This document shows, piece by piece, positions 31,730 to 38,940 of a stretch of DNA of 38,940 nt; positions within the stretch are counted from its first letter, which is position 1, and every line of letters starts with the position of its first letter. The DNA comes from Anaerolineaceae bacterium UBA6073. GTDB lineage: Bacteria > Chloroflexota > Anaerolineae > Anaerolineales > Anaerolineaceae. The translations under genes and the position numbers were made by a program. Under the pieces are notes generated by a model, which saw only the letters and a list, made by a program, of their open reading frames with translations, did not search any database and was not told the origin of the DNA. The stretch is from assembly GCA_002436085.1 (NCBI GenBank), contig DIXT01000015.1:1-38940 (forward strand), read 5' to 3'.

Positions 31730-33835
31730 ATGATAAACATAGAAATAAATAATTGTAATAATGTTACTTTAGCTAACATTCATCTTATTAAGGACCGTTT
31801 AAATATTTTCTATGCATTGAATGGAACTGGAAAATCAACAATTGCAAAAGCGATTGAACTTATTTCAAAAAACGAAGACCTGTCAGTACTGAGACCATTT
31901 GATGGCGAAATTGCGCCCTCCGGAAAATTTTCTGAAAGTATAAACAAAGTGTTGTTATTTAACGAAGAGTTTGTAAATACGATTGTTTTTAAAGAGAGCG
32001 AAGTAATACAGGACGCATTTGATGTATTTATTAAAACTCCCGAGTATGAAGAGCAACAGAAATCAATCAATGAGAGACTAAAAGATATTCATATCGATAC
32101 TAGTACAAATCAAGATTTAGCTAAACTATTAACTATAGGACAATCTGTTTTATCCAAATTTACGTTAACAAAATCGAATGAATTAAAGCAAACAGGATTA
32201 ATAAAAAGTTTAACGAGTACAGAGAGTATATTCAAACTACCCGACCAAATTAAAAAATTCCAGCCATTAATGGATAAAGATTACAATGTGGATTGGGTTG
32301 GTTGGAAAAATGATGGATCAAAGTACGACGATAATAATATTTGTCCCTTTTGTACAACTGTTCTAGATAATGAGTATGAGAATGAAAAGGCTTTATTTAC
32401 TTCATCATATACAAAATCTAACGTAAAAAATATTAAAGAGATGATTTCATATTTTGATGCTGTGAAAGAGTATATGGATGAAAGCAAAAGTGAAGTTTTG
32501 TATCGTTGTATAAAGGAAACCGAAGACGAGCAAACCATTAATCTTTGGATTAAGCGTTTTTATGATGATCTTAGTTTTCTTGTAGATAAAATAAAGAAAG
32601 TATTAGAGTTCAATTCGTTCAATATAAAAAGTGAAGATATATCAAAATTAGACGAGCAACTAAAAAGTTTAAGGATTGATTCATCAAATCTAATTATTTT
32701 CAATAACGATAAAGTTAAAGAAATTGTTGACTCAATCAATCAAAGAATAGAATTGATTTTGAAAGAGACTGATATCCTTAAAACTGATATAGGTCAACTC
32801 AAAAGTTTGATTGGATCAGCTACTAATAACGCTGTTAAGGATATTAACGACTTTCTATTTATGTCTGGTATTAATTATTCCTTGGAAATCAAACACGAAG
32901 CAGAGAACACAACTAGGACATTATTGAGATATTTATCAAAGAATAGAGACTCAATACAGGTAGAAAATATCAAATTGCACTTAAGCTGGGGCGAGAGAAA
33001 CGCTTTTGCCCTGGTCCTATTTATGCATTATGCCCTTAGTCAAAACCCTGACCTTATTATTTTGGATGATCCAATTTCATCATTTGACAGCAATAAAAAA
33101 TATGCGATTATTAATCGGCTTTTCATGAATACTACCAAAAAGAAAAGTTTCTTCAAGAAAACTGTCTTGATGCTAACTCATGACTTCCAGCCAATAATAG
33201 ATTTTGTAATTAATAATAAGCCTAATGGGCAATTTGTTACAGCTAGTTTCTTCAGAAATAATGATGGTGAAATTTGTGAAATGGAAATCACAGAAAATGA
33301 TATAAAATCACTCCCAATTTTTTTGGCAGAAAATGCAAAAAATGAAGCACTAAATAAAGTTCATCGAATTACAAGTTTACGAAAACTCTTTGAATATATC
33401 CAAAAAGATCATTCTCAGGAAATAGCTTACAATCTTCTTTCATGCCTGTTGCATTGTCAGGATAAACCAACTTATTTTGACGAGACAGAAATTAGCACAG
33501 TAGATATTTTGCTTGGGGAAGAACTGATCAAAACATTTATCCCTGATTTTACTTATCAAAGTTACAAAAATAACATATTTAACAAAACTAATTTAGTTAG
33601 TTTGTTTATGGGCGAACAAAACGAATATTTTCGGCTTCAAGTATTTAGGGTTTTACTTGCAGTAACGAATTTAAGATCAAGAATGAGTGATGATCCATTA
33701 CTTAAATATATTGATGAGCAATTTCATATTGAAAATGACTATATATTTTACCTTGACTTCAATAAATATGATATTGTTCCTGATTTTGTTATACCAAAAT
33801 GCGTTGAGTTCTTAAAAAAAGAACATGTAATTTAA
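31730..33835 (+). CDS. AAA_13-type ABC/SMC-like ATPase resembling RloC/PrrC anticodon nucleases
   Basis: The 701-residue protein is a Rad50/SMC-like ATPase of the AAA_13 kind. The P-loop is ALNGTGKST (29-37), with Ala replacing the first Gly. The signature is LSWGERNAFAL (418-428), Walker B LIILDDPISSFD (442-453) and H-loop LTHD (482-485). Between the halves is a predicted coiled coil with CPFC at 205-208, like a zinc hook. The C-terminal region (about 530-701) may be the effector: R551-x3-E555 followed by H575 in LLSCLLHC recalls the Arg-Glu-His triad of PrrC/RloC tRNA nucleases. Codon use is foreign. Ribosome site is weak (GAGG 12 bases upstream). Phage-defence function is inferred. Confidence 0.75.
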   Translation: MINIEINNCNNVTLANIHLIKDRLNIFYALNGTGKSTIAKAIELISKNEDLSVLRPFDGEIAPSGKFSESINKVLLFNEEFVNTIVFKESEVIQDAFDVFIKTPEYEEQQKSINERLKDIHIDTSTNQDLAKLLTIGQSVLSKFTLTKSNELKQTGLIKSLTSTESIFKLPDQIKKFQPLMDKDYNVDWVGWKNDGSKYDDNNICPFCTTVLDNEYENEKALFTSSYTKSNVKNIKEMISYFDAVKEYMDESKSEVLYRCIKETEDEQTINLWIKRFYDDLSFLVDKIKKVLEFNSFNIKSEDISKLDEQLKSLRIDSSNLIIFNNDKVKEIVDSINQRIELILKETDILKTDIGQLKSLIGSATNNAVKDINDFLFMSGINYSLEIKHEAENTTRTLLRYLSKNRDSIQVENIKLHLSWGERNAFALVLFMHYALSQNPDLIILDDPISSFDSNKKYAIINRLFMNTTKKKSFFKKTVLMLTHDFQPIIDFVINNKPNGQFVTASFFRNNDGEICEMEITENDIKSLPIFLAENAKNEALNKVHRITSLRKLFEYIQKDHSQEIAYNLLSCLLHCQDKPTYFDETEISTVDILLGEELIKTFIPDFTYQSYKNNIFNKTNLVSLFMGEQNEYFRLQVFRVLLAVTNLRSRMSDDPLLKYIDEQFHIENDYIFYLDFNKYDIVPDFVIPKCVEFLKKEHVI

Positions 33836-33981
33836 AACTGTTCAACCACTGGCAGGGCGAAATGAGCTTCCCCAAGATAGTGGCAATATTTTTATTAATG
33901 CTTATTGATGTGGTTTGTTAGTTAATTTTCCATTGCTGTTGTAAATATAAACATAGTAATTGAGTACAAATCAGACAGCTC

Positions 33982-34001
33982 TGTCAAGGCTTGTCAAGGC
34001 T
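33982..34001. repeat. Tandem 10-bp repeat near the island's right end
   Basis: TGTCAAGGCT occurs twice back to back (33982-33991 and 33992-34001), and a degenerate third TTTTAAGGCT follows. It lies between the ATPase gene and the right 12-bp repeat. Confidence 0.7.
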
Positions 34002-34025
34002 CTTTTAAGGCTAAATAGAAATGTC

Positions 34026-34037
34026 CTAAGGATTTAA
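34026..34037 (+). repeat. 12-bp direct repeat, right boundary of the AT-rich island
   Basis: CTAAGGATTTAA, identical to 31670-31681. Normal base composition resumes immediately after it, within 40 bp of the prenyltransferase start. Confidence 0.7.
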
Positions 34038-34064
34038 GGCGCCTTCCAGCGCGGCATTAGCGGG

Positions 34065-34070
34065 TATACT
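34065..34070 (+). promoter_or_regulatory. -10 element TATACT, leaderless start of the prenyltransferase gene
   Basis: TATACT ends six bases before the ATG at 34077, so the transcript should start at or within a base of the start codon. No -35 hexamer is evident. The island's right edge lies about 30 bp upstream, so the insertion may have replaced the original upstream region. Confidence 0.5.
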
Positions 34071-34076
34071 TTTGGC

Positions 34077-34964
34077 ATGACCAAACGCGTCCAGTCTTTC
34101 CTGCAGCTCACCCGGCCAAAAGATTACTTCTTTTTCGTGCTGGCTTACAGTCTGCTTGGCATCGCCGCTGCGCAAGGCGAATTTGGCGCGCGTTTCTTGC
34201 TGGTGTGCGCCGCGAACTTCTTTGCTGTCGCTTTCACTTTCATCTTCAATCAGGTGGCAGACGCGCCTGCGGATACTTTCAGCGACACCAAATCCCCGCC
34301 AAATCCAATCGCGCAAGGCAAGATATCGAGCGCGGAGGCTCGCCTGGCGGCTTGCGCGGCGGCAGTCATCTCGCTGCTGCTTTTCTGGCTGCTGGATTGG
34401 CGTCTTGTTTTGGTCGGTCTGGTACTGCTAAGCTTCGGATTTCTGTATTCGTCGCGCGGCACACGCATGCACGGAATATCCATGCTGGACCTGGCCGGTC
34501 ACAGCTGGCTGCTCGCGCCGGCGCTTTCGCTGTCCGGATACCTTGCCTTTCAACCCCACCTAAATAGCGAATTGCTCTTTCTTTTTCTGATGGTAGTTTT
34601 TCTCAGCCTTATTGGAGAAATCACGCACGAACAAGCCGGGCTAAGAGCCCTGAAAGAAGTGCCTGCCCGTCAAACCGTCCTGAATATCAGCGCCCGGGCT
34701 GTGCATTTTCTAATCGTGGTTTTTGCTGGCGCGGGCTTGCTAAGCGGCATCATCCTGTTTTTTTTCCTGCGGGTCCTGCCTTTGCGCGCGGTGATTTTTA
34801 TTCTGGTCTGTGCTGGGATTTTGCTTATTCCAAATCTGTTCAAACCCAACCGCGAGGCAGTTCCCTCCGCAAACCGCCTGCCCCTGCACGTCCCGCTGGA
34901 AAAAGCAGTCTCCTTGGGTCTCTTGGTCGAGTTTCTGACAAGTTTTCTTATCCGTTGGTTTTAA
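34077..34964 (+). CDS. UbiA-family prenyltransferase
   Basis: The 295-residue membrane protein has about eight hydrophobic helices. The first UbiA Asp-rich motif reads NQVADAPAD (NDxxDxxxD with Gln for the first Asp) near residue 58, followed by KSPPNPIAQGKIS, a usual UbiA feature. The second motif region reads GEITHEQAG near 185, more Glu/His than Asp-rich. It should transfer a prenyl chain to an aromatic or other acceptor in the membrane, but altered motifs leave the substrate open. It has no ribosome site and looks leaderless. The methyltransferase gene follows after 9 bp. Confidence 0.8.
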   Translation: MTKRVQSFLQLTRPKDYFFFVLAYSLLGIAAAQGEFGARFLLVCAANFFAVAFTFIFNQVADAPADTFSDTKSPPNPIAQGKISSAEARLAACAAAVISLLLFWLLDWRLVLVGLVLLSFGFLYSSRGTRMHGISMLDLAGHSWLLAPALSLSGYLAFQPHLNSELLFLFLMVVFLSLIGEITHEQAGLRALKEVPARQTVLNISARAVHFLIVVFAGAGLLSGIILFFFLRVLPLRAVIFILVCAGILLIPNLFKPNREAVPSANRLPLHVPLEKAVSLGLLVEFLTSFLIRWF

Positions 34965-34973
34965 TGGTGAACT

Positions 34974-35876
34974 ATGCCCACATTTAATTTTTCTCTTCCT
35001 GAAATTAAGCTCCTGGCTTCTGAAAACTGGCGTGAATATGCCCTGTTGGACAGCGGCGAGGGAAAAACCCTCGAACGTTTTGGTCCCTACCTGTTAATCA
35101 GCCCGGAACCGCAGGCTGTCTGGAAAAAAACCCTGCCCCCAGCGGAATGGCAGAAGGCACATGCGGTCTTGCGCGAGGAAAACAAGGAATACGGGGGTTC
35201 CTGGCAGCAGCTCAAGCCAATGGAAAAAGCCTGGGAAATGCATTACCAGAGCCTGACTTTTCAGCTGCAGTTGGGCACCTCCCGCCATATCGGAGTCTTT
35301 CCGGAGCAAGCCAGCCACTGGGATTGGATTATGGAACGCGTCCAATCGGAAAAACGCCCCCTGCGCGTCCTCAATCTTTTCGGCTATTCAGGGTTGGCCA
35401 CGCTGGCAGCTGCCAAAGCCGGCGCGGAAGTGACCCACGTAGACTCCTCAAAACACGCCCTCAACTGGGCCAGCTACAACCTCAAGCTCTCCGATCTCGA
35501 GAATAAACCCGTGCGCTGGATTGCCGAGGACGCGCTCAAGTTTACGCAGCGCGAAGCCCGGCGCGCAAACAAATACGAGGGGTTAATCCTGGACCCGCCC
35601 AAGTTTGGGAGGGGTTCGCAGGGACAGGTGTGGGACTTTTTCAAAAAGCTGCCGGAACTGGTGGAAGCCTGCCGCGCGGTTCTTTCCCCCAAGGCAAGCT
35701 TTATTGTATTTACTACCTACGCCATTTCTGCTTCCGCACTGGTGGCGCTGCAGGCGGTGAGGGACATTACCGGAGGCAAGGGTAAAGCGGAATGCGGCGA
35801 ATTGGTGACCCTTGAAGAAAGCGCCGGGCACATCCTCTCGCACGCGCTCTACACCCGCTGGACGCCGGAAAAATAG
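34974..35876 (+). CDS. Class I methyltransferase, RlmI/RlmK-like rRNA type
   Basis: The 300-residue protein has motif I NLFGYSGLATLAAAKAGA (134-151), an acidic residue at D157 (HVDSSKHAL), and the catalytic-loop motif LDPPKFGRG (206-214) typical of RlmI-like SAM-dependent methyltransferases acting on 23S rRNA bases. The N-terminal part (1-125) includes RFGPYLLISPEPQAVWKK and a YQSLTFQLQLGTSRHIGVFPEQ segment before the catalytic core. It is 9 bp downstream of the UbiA-like gene, so probably cotranscribed. Target base is not known. Confidence 0.85.
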   Translation: MPTFNFSLPEIKLLASENWREYALLDSGEGKTLERFGPYLLISPEPQAVWKKTLPPAEWQKAHAVLREENKEYGGSWQQLKPMEKAWEMHYQSLTFQLQLGTSRHIGVFPEQASHWDWIMERVQSEKRPLRVLNLFGYSGLATLAAAKAGAEVTHVDSSKHALNWASYNLKLSDLENKPVRWIAEDALKFTQREARRANKYEGLILDPPKFGRGSQGQVWDFFKKLPELVEACRAVLSPKASFIVFTTYAISASALVALQAVRDITGGKGKAECGELVTLEESAGHILSHALYTRWTPEK

Positions 35877-35883
35877 CTTGGGG

Positions 35884-37200
35884 TTACTCCTCCTCAGAAG
35901 CTTCGGGGATATATGTGACTAAGACCCGGTCAACCCGACGTCCGTCCATGTCCACGACTTCGAAGCGGTAATTCTTCCAGGTGAAAGCCTGCCCAATCGT
36001 GGGGATGCTCCCCAGCTGGTTCATCACAAACCCGCTCAAGGTCTGATAGCCCGCGCGTTCTTCCTCCGGAAGTTCGTCCAGGTCTAAAAGCTCTCTGATT
36101 TCATCCACCGGAAGCATGCCGTCCAGCAGGAAAGACCCGTCCGCCCGCTGTACAATTTCCTGTTCCATGTCTTCGGCATCAAGCGGAATTTCACCCACAA
36201 TAGCTTCCAGAACGTCGTAGAGCGTGACCATACCCTGCACGCCGCCGTACTCATCGATTACCAGCGCTTGATGCGTTCCGGTTGCACGAAATTGCTCAAA
36301 GACCTTAAGCGCCTGCATATTTTCAGGGACAAACATCGGCTCACGGATGTAATCCACCAGGCGGAAGCTGGGTCTTGTCAGGTCCACGCCCACTAATTCC
36401 TTAATGTTTACAATCCCGAGCACGTCATCCAGGCCGCCTCTGCCCACCGGAATGCGCGAATACTCGCTGTGCGTCAGCGCGTGAATAATCGTATTCTGGT
36501 CATCTTCGATGTCAATCCATTCCAGGTCGGTGCGCGGCGTCATCAATGCGTCCACGCGCCTGTCGCCAAGCCGAAACACGCCAGAAAACATATCCGATTC
36601 AGCCTGTTCAATGAGCCCGATATCGCGCCCCTGCTCAATGTATACCCTGATTTCGTCTTCGGTGATGCTTGGCTCAGCCTGGGTGTCAATACGCAGCAAT
36701 TTGATGCCGAGGTTCGTAGAAGCGCCCAACAGCTGGGTAAGCGGGCGCAGAATGCGCGTCATCGTGCGGATTCCAGGGGAAAGCCGGCAGACCACATCTT
36801 CAGGTTTGCTCACCGCCAGCCGCTTGGGGATCAGTTCTCCAAGCACGATTGAAAAATACGTGATAACAATAACAACAAGGATCAGCGCGACCGTGTCCGC
36901 AGCGGGTGCCAGCCAGTCAATCTTCCTCAGAAGGTCCGCGACAGGGCTAGCCAACATTGCGCCGCCGATACCGCCAGCCAGCGTGTCTATCATGGTGATC
37001 ATAATCTGGATGGTCGAGAGATATTGCTGGTTCGGGTCCTTGAGCAGTTCCAGCGAGTCGCTGGCGCCGCGGTTGCCGTCTTCACTGCGCTGGAGCAGAC
37101 GCGTCTTCCGAGCGGAAACCATAGCGATTTCGTACATTGCGAATATCCCATTGAAGTAAAACAGGACCGCGATGATGAGGATATTTATATAAACTGGCAT
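35884..37200 (-). CDS. CNNM/CorC-type hemolysin-like membrane protein
   Basis: The 438-residue protein has a CNNM (DUF21) membrane domain with about four helices (1-200), including ELIPKRLAVSKPEDV. Paired CBS domains follow (about 215-340, MTPRTDLEWIDIEDD and VIDEYGGVQGMVTLYDVLEAIVGEI). It ends with a CorC_HlyC domain (about 350-430). Bacterial relatives export Mg2+ or Co2+; haemolysin labels are historical. GGAG lies about 6 bases before the ATG. This is the second CBS-domain cation protein in the window, but it is not linked to the Nramp pair. Confidence 0.92.
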   Translation of the reverse strand: MPVYINILIIAVLFYFNGIFAMYEIAMVSARKTRLLQRSEDGNRGASDSLELLKDPNQQYLSTIQIMITMIDTLAGGIGGAMLASPVADLLRKIDWLAPAADTVALILVVIVITYFSIVLGELIPKRLAVSKPEDVVCRLSPGIRTMTRILRPLTQLLGASTNLGIKLLRIDTQAEPSITEDEIRVYIEQGRDIGLIEQAESDMFSGVFRLGDRRVDALMTPRTDLEWIDIEDDQNTIIHALTHSEYSRIPVGRGGLDDVLGIVNIKELVGVDLTRPSFRLVDYIREPMFVPENMQALKVFEQFRATGTHQALVIDEYGGVQGMVTLYDVLEAIVGEIPLDAEDMEQEIVQRADGSFLLDGMLPVDEIRELLDLDELPEEERAGYQTLSGFVMNQLGSIPTIGQAFTWKNYRFEVVDMDGRRVDRVLVTYIPEASEEE

Positions 37201-37335
37201 TTCTTCTCCGTCCCCCGTTAAGCTGCGTCTCTAAATTTGTGTTGGAGCGATCTTGTCGGGGATACTTCCGCAATTCTATCAGAGATTGAAAGATAATTTG
37301 TGCGTCTGAACTTCATAGTTGCGATGCTATCGTGC

Positions 37336-38085
37336 TCAGGTCACCATATCATCCGGAAGAAAATCCGTGCGGTTATGGTAGACCAGCAGGTAGCGCGCTT
37401 CCTGAATGGAGAAGCGCGTGATCGCGCAGTTGTTGAGCTCGACCTGATAAGGAAGTAGATGCTGGTTTGTTTCATCCAGGTCTAATCCAAAAATTGCCCG
37501 GAAGAAGCAGAAAAAGAAACCGCCATGCGTAATCACCCCGACGCGATCTTCTGTGTTGCCGTGCCTGTCGAAAAGCAAATCAAGCATGCGCAGCGCGCGC
37601 GGCACGCGCGCAGCCCGTTCTTCCCTGCCGCCCTTCCACCAGCCCTCGGCGGGAATGGGCTCCAACAAGTTGAGCCTGGGGTAGTTTTCCAGCAGGTAAG
37701 CGGGCGTTAACCCGTGCTCAATCCGGATGCTGCTGACCCCGTCGATAATTTCGTCATAATAAACGCCGCCAACTTCGTGCAAATCCGGCACGCCAAAAAG
37801 CGGTACGTCCAGCGTTTGCGCGATGATGGACCCGGTCTGCACGGCGCGCTCCATCAGGCTGCAATAAAGGTGGGTCAATCCGTATTCCGTGCGATTTTGA
37901 AAGCCTTTGCGCTGGATAGGGGCTGCGAGCGCGCCGCGTTTGAGGAAATCGGCCGCCAATTGCGCCTGGTTGCGACCCAAATCTGTCAGTTTCGGGTCAG
38001 ACCGGCGGTTGCCCATGTCGTAATCCTCAGCTCCGTAAAGCGCGTTATTCTCAGATTGTCCGTGCCGGATGAAGTAAAGTTCCAT
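37336..38085 (-). CDS. Histidine phosphatase superfamily protein
   Basis: The 249-residue protein begins MELYFIRHGQSENNA, where RHG carries the phosphorylated His. A second His lies in THGGFFFCF, with Arg and Glu residues (MERAVQT and DLHEVGG) completing the usual branch 1 pocket. Phosphoglycerate-mutase-like phosphatases of this size often act on small phosphorylated metabolites or sugar nucleotides. AGGTAGGGAT immediately precedes the ATG. Substrate is unknown; it is monocistronic. Confidence 0.88.
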   Translation of the reverse strand: MELYFIRHGQSENNALYGAEDYDMGNRRSDPKLTDLGRNQAQLAADFLKRGALAAPIQRKGFQNRTEYGLTHLYCSLMERAVQTGSIIAQTLDVPLFGVPDLHEVGGVYYDEIIDGVSSIRIEHGLTPAYLLENYPRLNLLEPIPAEGWWKGGREERAARVPRALRMLDLLFDRHGNTEDRVGVITHGGFFFCFFRAIFGLDLDETNQHLLPYQVELNNCAITRFSIQEARYLLVYHNRTDFLPDDMVT

Positions 38086-38820
38086 ATCCCTACCTGTATT
38101 TTTATTGACATAACTTTATCACAAATTAAGCTTGGGAGCGATTTGAGGGCTATGTCGGCAGGCCACGGGCTTGGGCTGTAGATGGTTCCGTCGTAGGGGC
38201 GAAGCATCCTTAAATATAGCTGCGGATATGCTCATTTTCGTTTTGGGGATGCTTCGCCCTTACCACAGGTAATTGTTTGGCTAGATACCGTTTCTTAATC
38301 TGTCGCTTGGGTCAGGTTGATATGAGCTCCAGACCTTCTTAAGACCCTCATCAGTCTCGCTGCGCTCGCCAGCTTCCCCCAGGGGAAGCTCAGGTCGTAG
38401 GCCGGCTTGCATGTAAACAAATTTTTTATATTTTAGCAGATTAGCGCCAAGTGATTAAAATCTTCCTCAAATATACCACCCCCGGCGCGTGTCTTTTCTC
38501 CGCCTCTGATCGCGCACGGTAGGGTCCCACTCCGCTTCGCTCCGGGGATAATAAACACCGGCGAGATCGGAGGTTTGCAGATTTGGTGGACACGGCAGCG
38601 CTTTGTCTCGGCATTTTCTCAATTTCTTTCAGGGTCAACAGATTGCCATGAAACCAGGCTTTGATCTCGCCGGTCTCCAGACCGTGCGAGGTTCTTGACC
38701 GTAGGTCTCCGCTTTTATCAGATCGTAGGGCGGCTTGCGTCTTTCAAGCCGCCAATTTCGTCAGGTTGGAGTGCGCAACCTGATCTACAAAAACCGAATC
38801 CATATCAGGACATTTTTATT
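38086..38820. repeat. Repeat-rich intergenic cluster, no gene supported
   Basis: Several inverted repeats are packed here. They are a 13-bp perfect pair GGGCGAAGCATCC/GGATGCTTCGCCC (38197-38209, 38247-38259), AGCTTCCC/GGGAAGCT (38371-38390), GGCGGCTTG/CAAGCCGCC (38729-38753) and TCAGGTT/AACCTGA (38761-38783). CGCCGGTCTCCAGACCGTGCG near 38669 matches the repeat family at 20.6-20.96 kb. The frames found are short and lack ribosome sites. Confidence 0.75.
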
Positions 38821-38940
38821 ATGCTACGTCTGGACATTATCACGTTGCGCTTACACATCCCCAAACGCGCGTCCCCAACAGGGCAATCGCATCTTATTTC
38901 GTACATAACCAATCAAAGCGTAATCATCTTAGGTAAGTAT
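38821..38940 (+). CDS. Possible 5' end of a gene cut by the window edge
   Basis: From ATG at 38821 the frame stays open for 40 codons to the end of the window, beginning MLRLDIITLRLHIP. AGGACA about 11 bases upstream is a poor ribosome site. It follows a repeat cluster directly and may be part of a repeat element rather than a gene. No family is recognised. Confidence 0.15.
   Translation, partial: MLRLDIITLRLHIPKRASPTGQSHLISYITNQSVIILGKY

Larger units (their letters stand above)
31682..34025. mobile_element. AT-rich genomic island carrying one defence-like gene
   Basis: About 2.34 kb differ sharply from the flanks in base composition and codon use (A/T-ending codons, many Lys, Asn and Ile). 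They are bounded by the two 12-bp direct repeats. The island holds a single large gene and no integrase, transposase or terminal inverted repeats were found, so the entry mechanism is unknown. Recent acquisition is inferred. Confidence 0.65.

Noticed and set aside
1..38940. CRISPR array or prophage
   Set aside because: No series of regularly spaced repeats and no integrase, terminase, capsid or tail gene was seen. The direct repeats found (16, 79, 12 and 10 bp units) occur only two or three times.

Overview
The window looks like chromosomal DNA from a Chloroflexota bacterium, most likely class Anaerolineae. The clues are a lipoprotein with a long Thr/Pro linker, G/C-rich codon third positions, a DPSL-type ferritin, UbiA and RSH genes of unusual type, and intergenic repeat clusters. 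This placement is by impression from gene content, not from a marker gene. One elongator-type tRNA-Met(CAT) lies at the left edge. No rRNA, CRISPR array, transposase, integrase or phage gene was seen.

Layout. 1-4.6 kb: tRNA-Met, an Era-like GTPase with a DUF697-like tail, a convergent alpha-oxoamine synthase resembling serine palmitoyltransferase, a lipoprotein and a carboxylesterase-like hydrolase. 4.7-9.2 kb: an operon with a good promoter encoding a heterodimeric ABC exporter and a DUF692-like protein. 9.5-13.2 kb: a thioferritin (minus), a possible short transcript, then a soluble PRC/MgtE-N/CBS protein coupled to an Nramp-like transporter with a non-canonical metal site. 13.2-16.7 kb (minus): a BtuFCD-type corrinoid importer behind a promoter, cobalamin riboswitch and intrinsic terminator in the expected order. 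16.7-19.7 kb: a palindrome-rich gap, a 44-codon ORF with a strong ribosome site, and a papain/C39-like protease translationally coupled to an ABC exporter.

19.8-25.1 kb: a YigZ/IMPACT protein (minus), a repeat-bearing gap, DUF1294, a divergent RelA/SpoT homologue, and a double-thioredoxin/CcdA fusion. 25.1-30.4 kb: alanine racemase and a PHP phosphoesterase overlapping by ATGA (minus), tgt-uppP overlapping by TAATG (plus), a methyltransferase and a cold-shock protein. 30.4-38.1 kb: a PatB-type C-S lyase, then a strongly AT-rich island (about 31.68-34.03 kb) holding one large AAA_13/RloC-PrrC-like ATPase, then UbiA-like prenyltransferase, rRNA-type methyltransferase, CNNM/CorC protein and a histidine phosphatase. 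38.1-38.9 kb: repeats only, plus a possible ORF running off the end.

The strongest candidates for something undescribed are (1) the AT-rich single-gene island, which sits between two perfect 12-bp direct repeats and carries a probable anti-phage ATPase; (2) the small ORF / C39-like protease / exporter cassette; and (3) the Nramp-like transporter paired with a stand-alone MgtE-like sensor subunit. The rest is mostly housekeeping, envelope, cofactor and stress-response functions.
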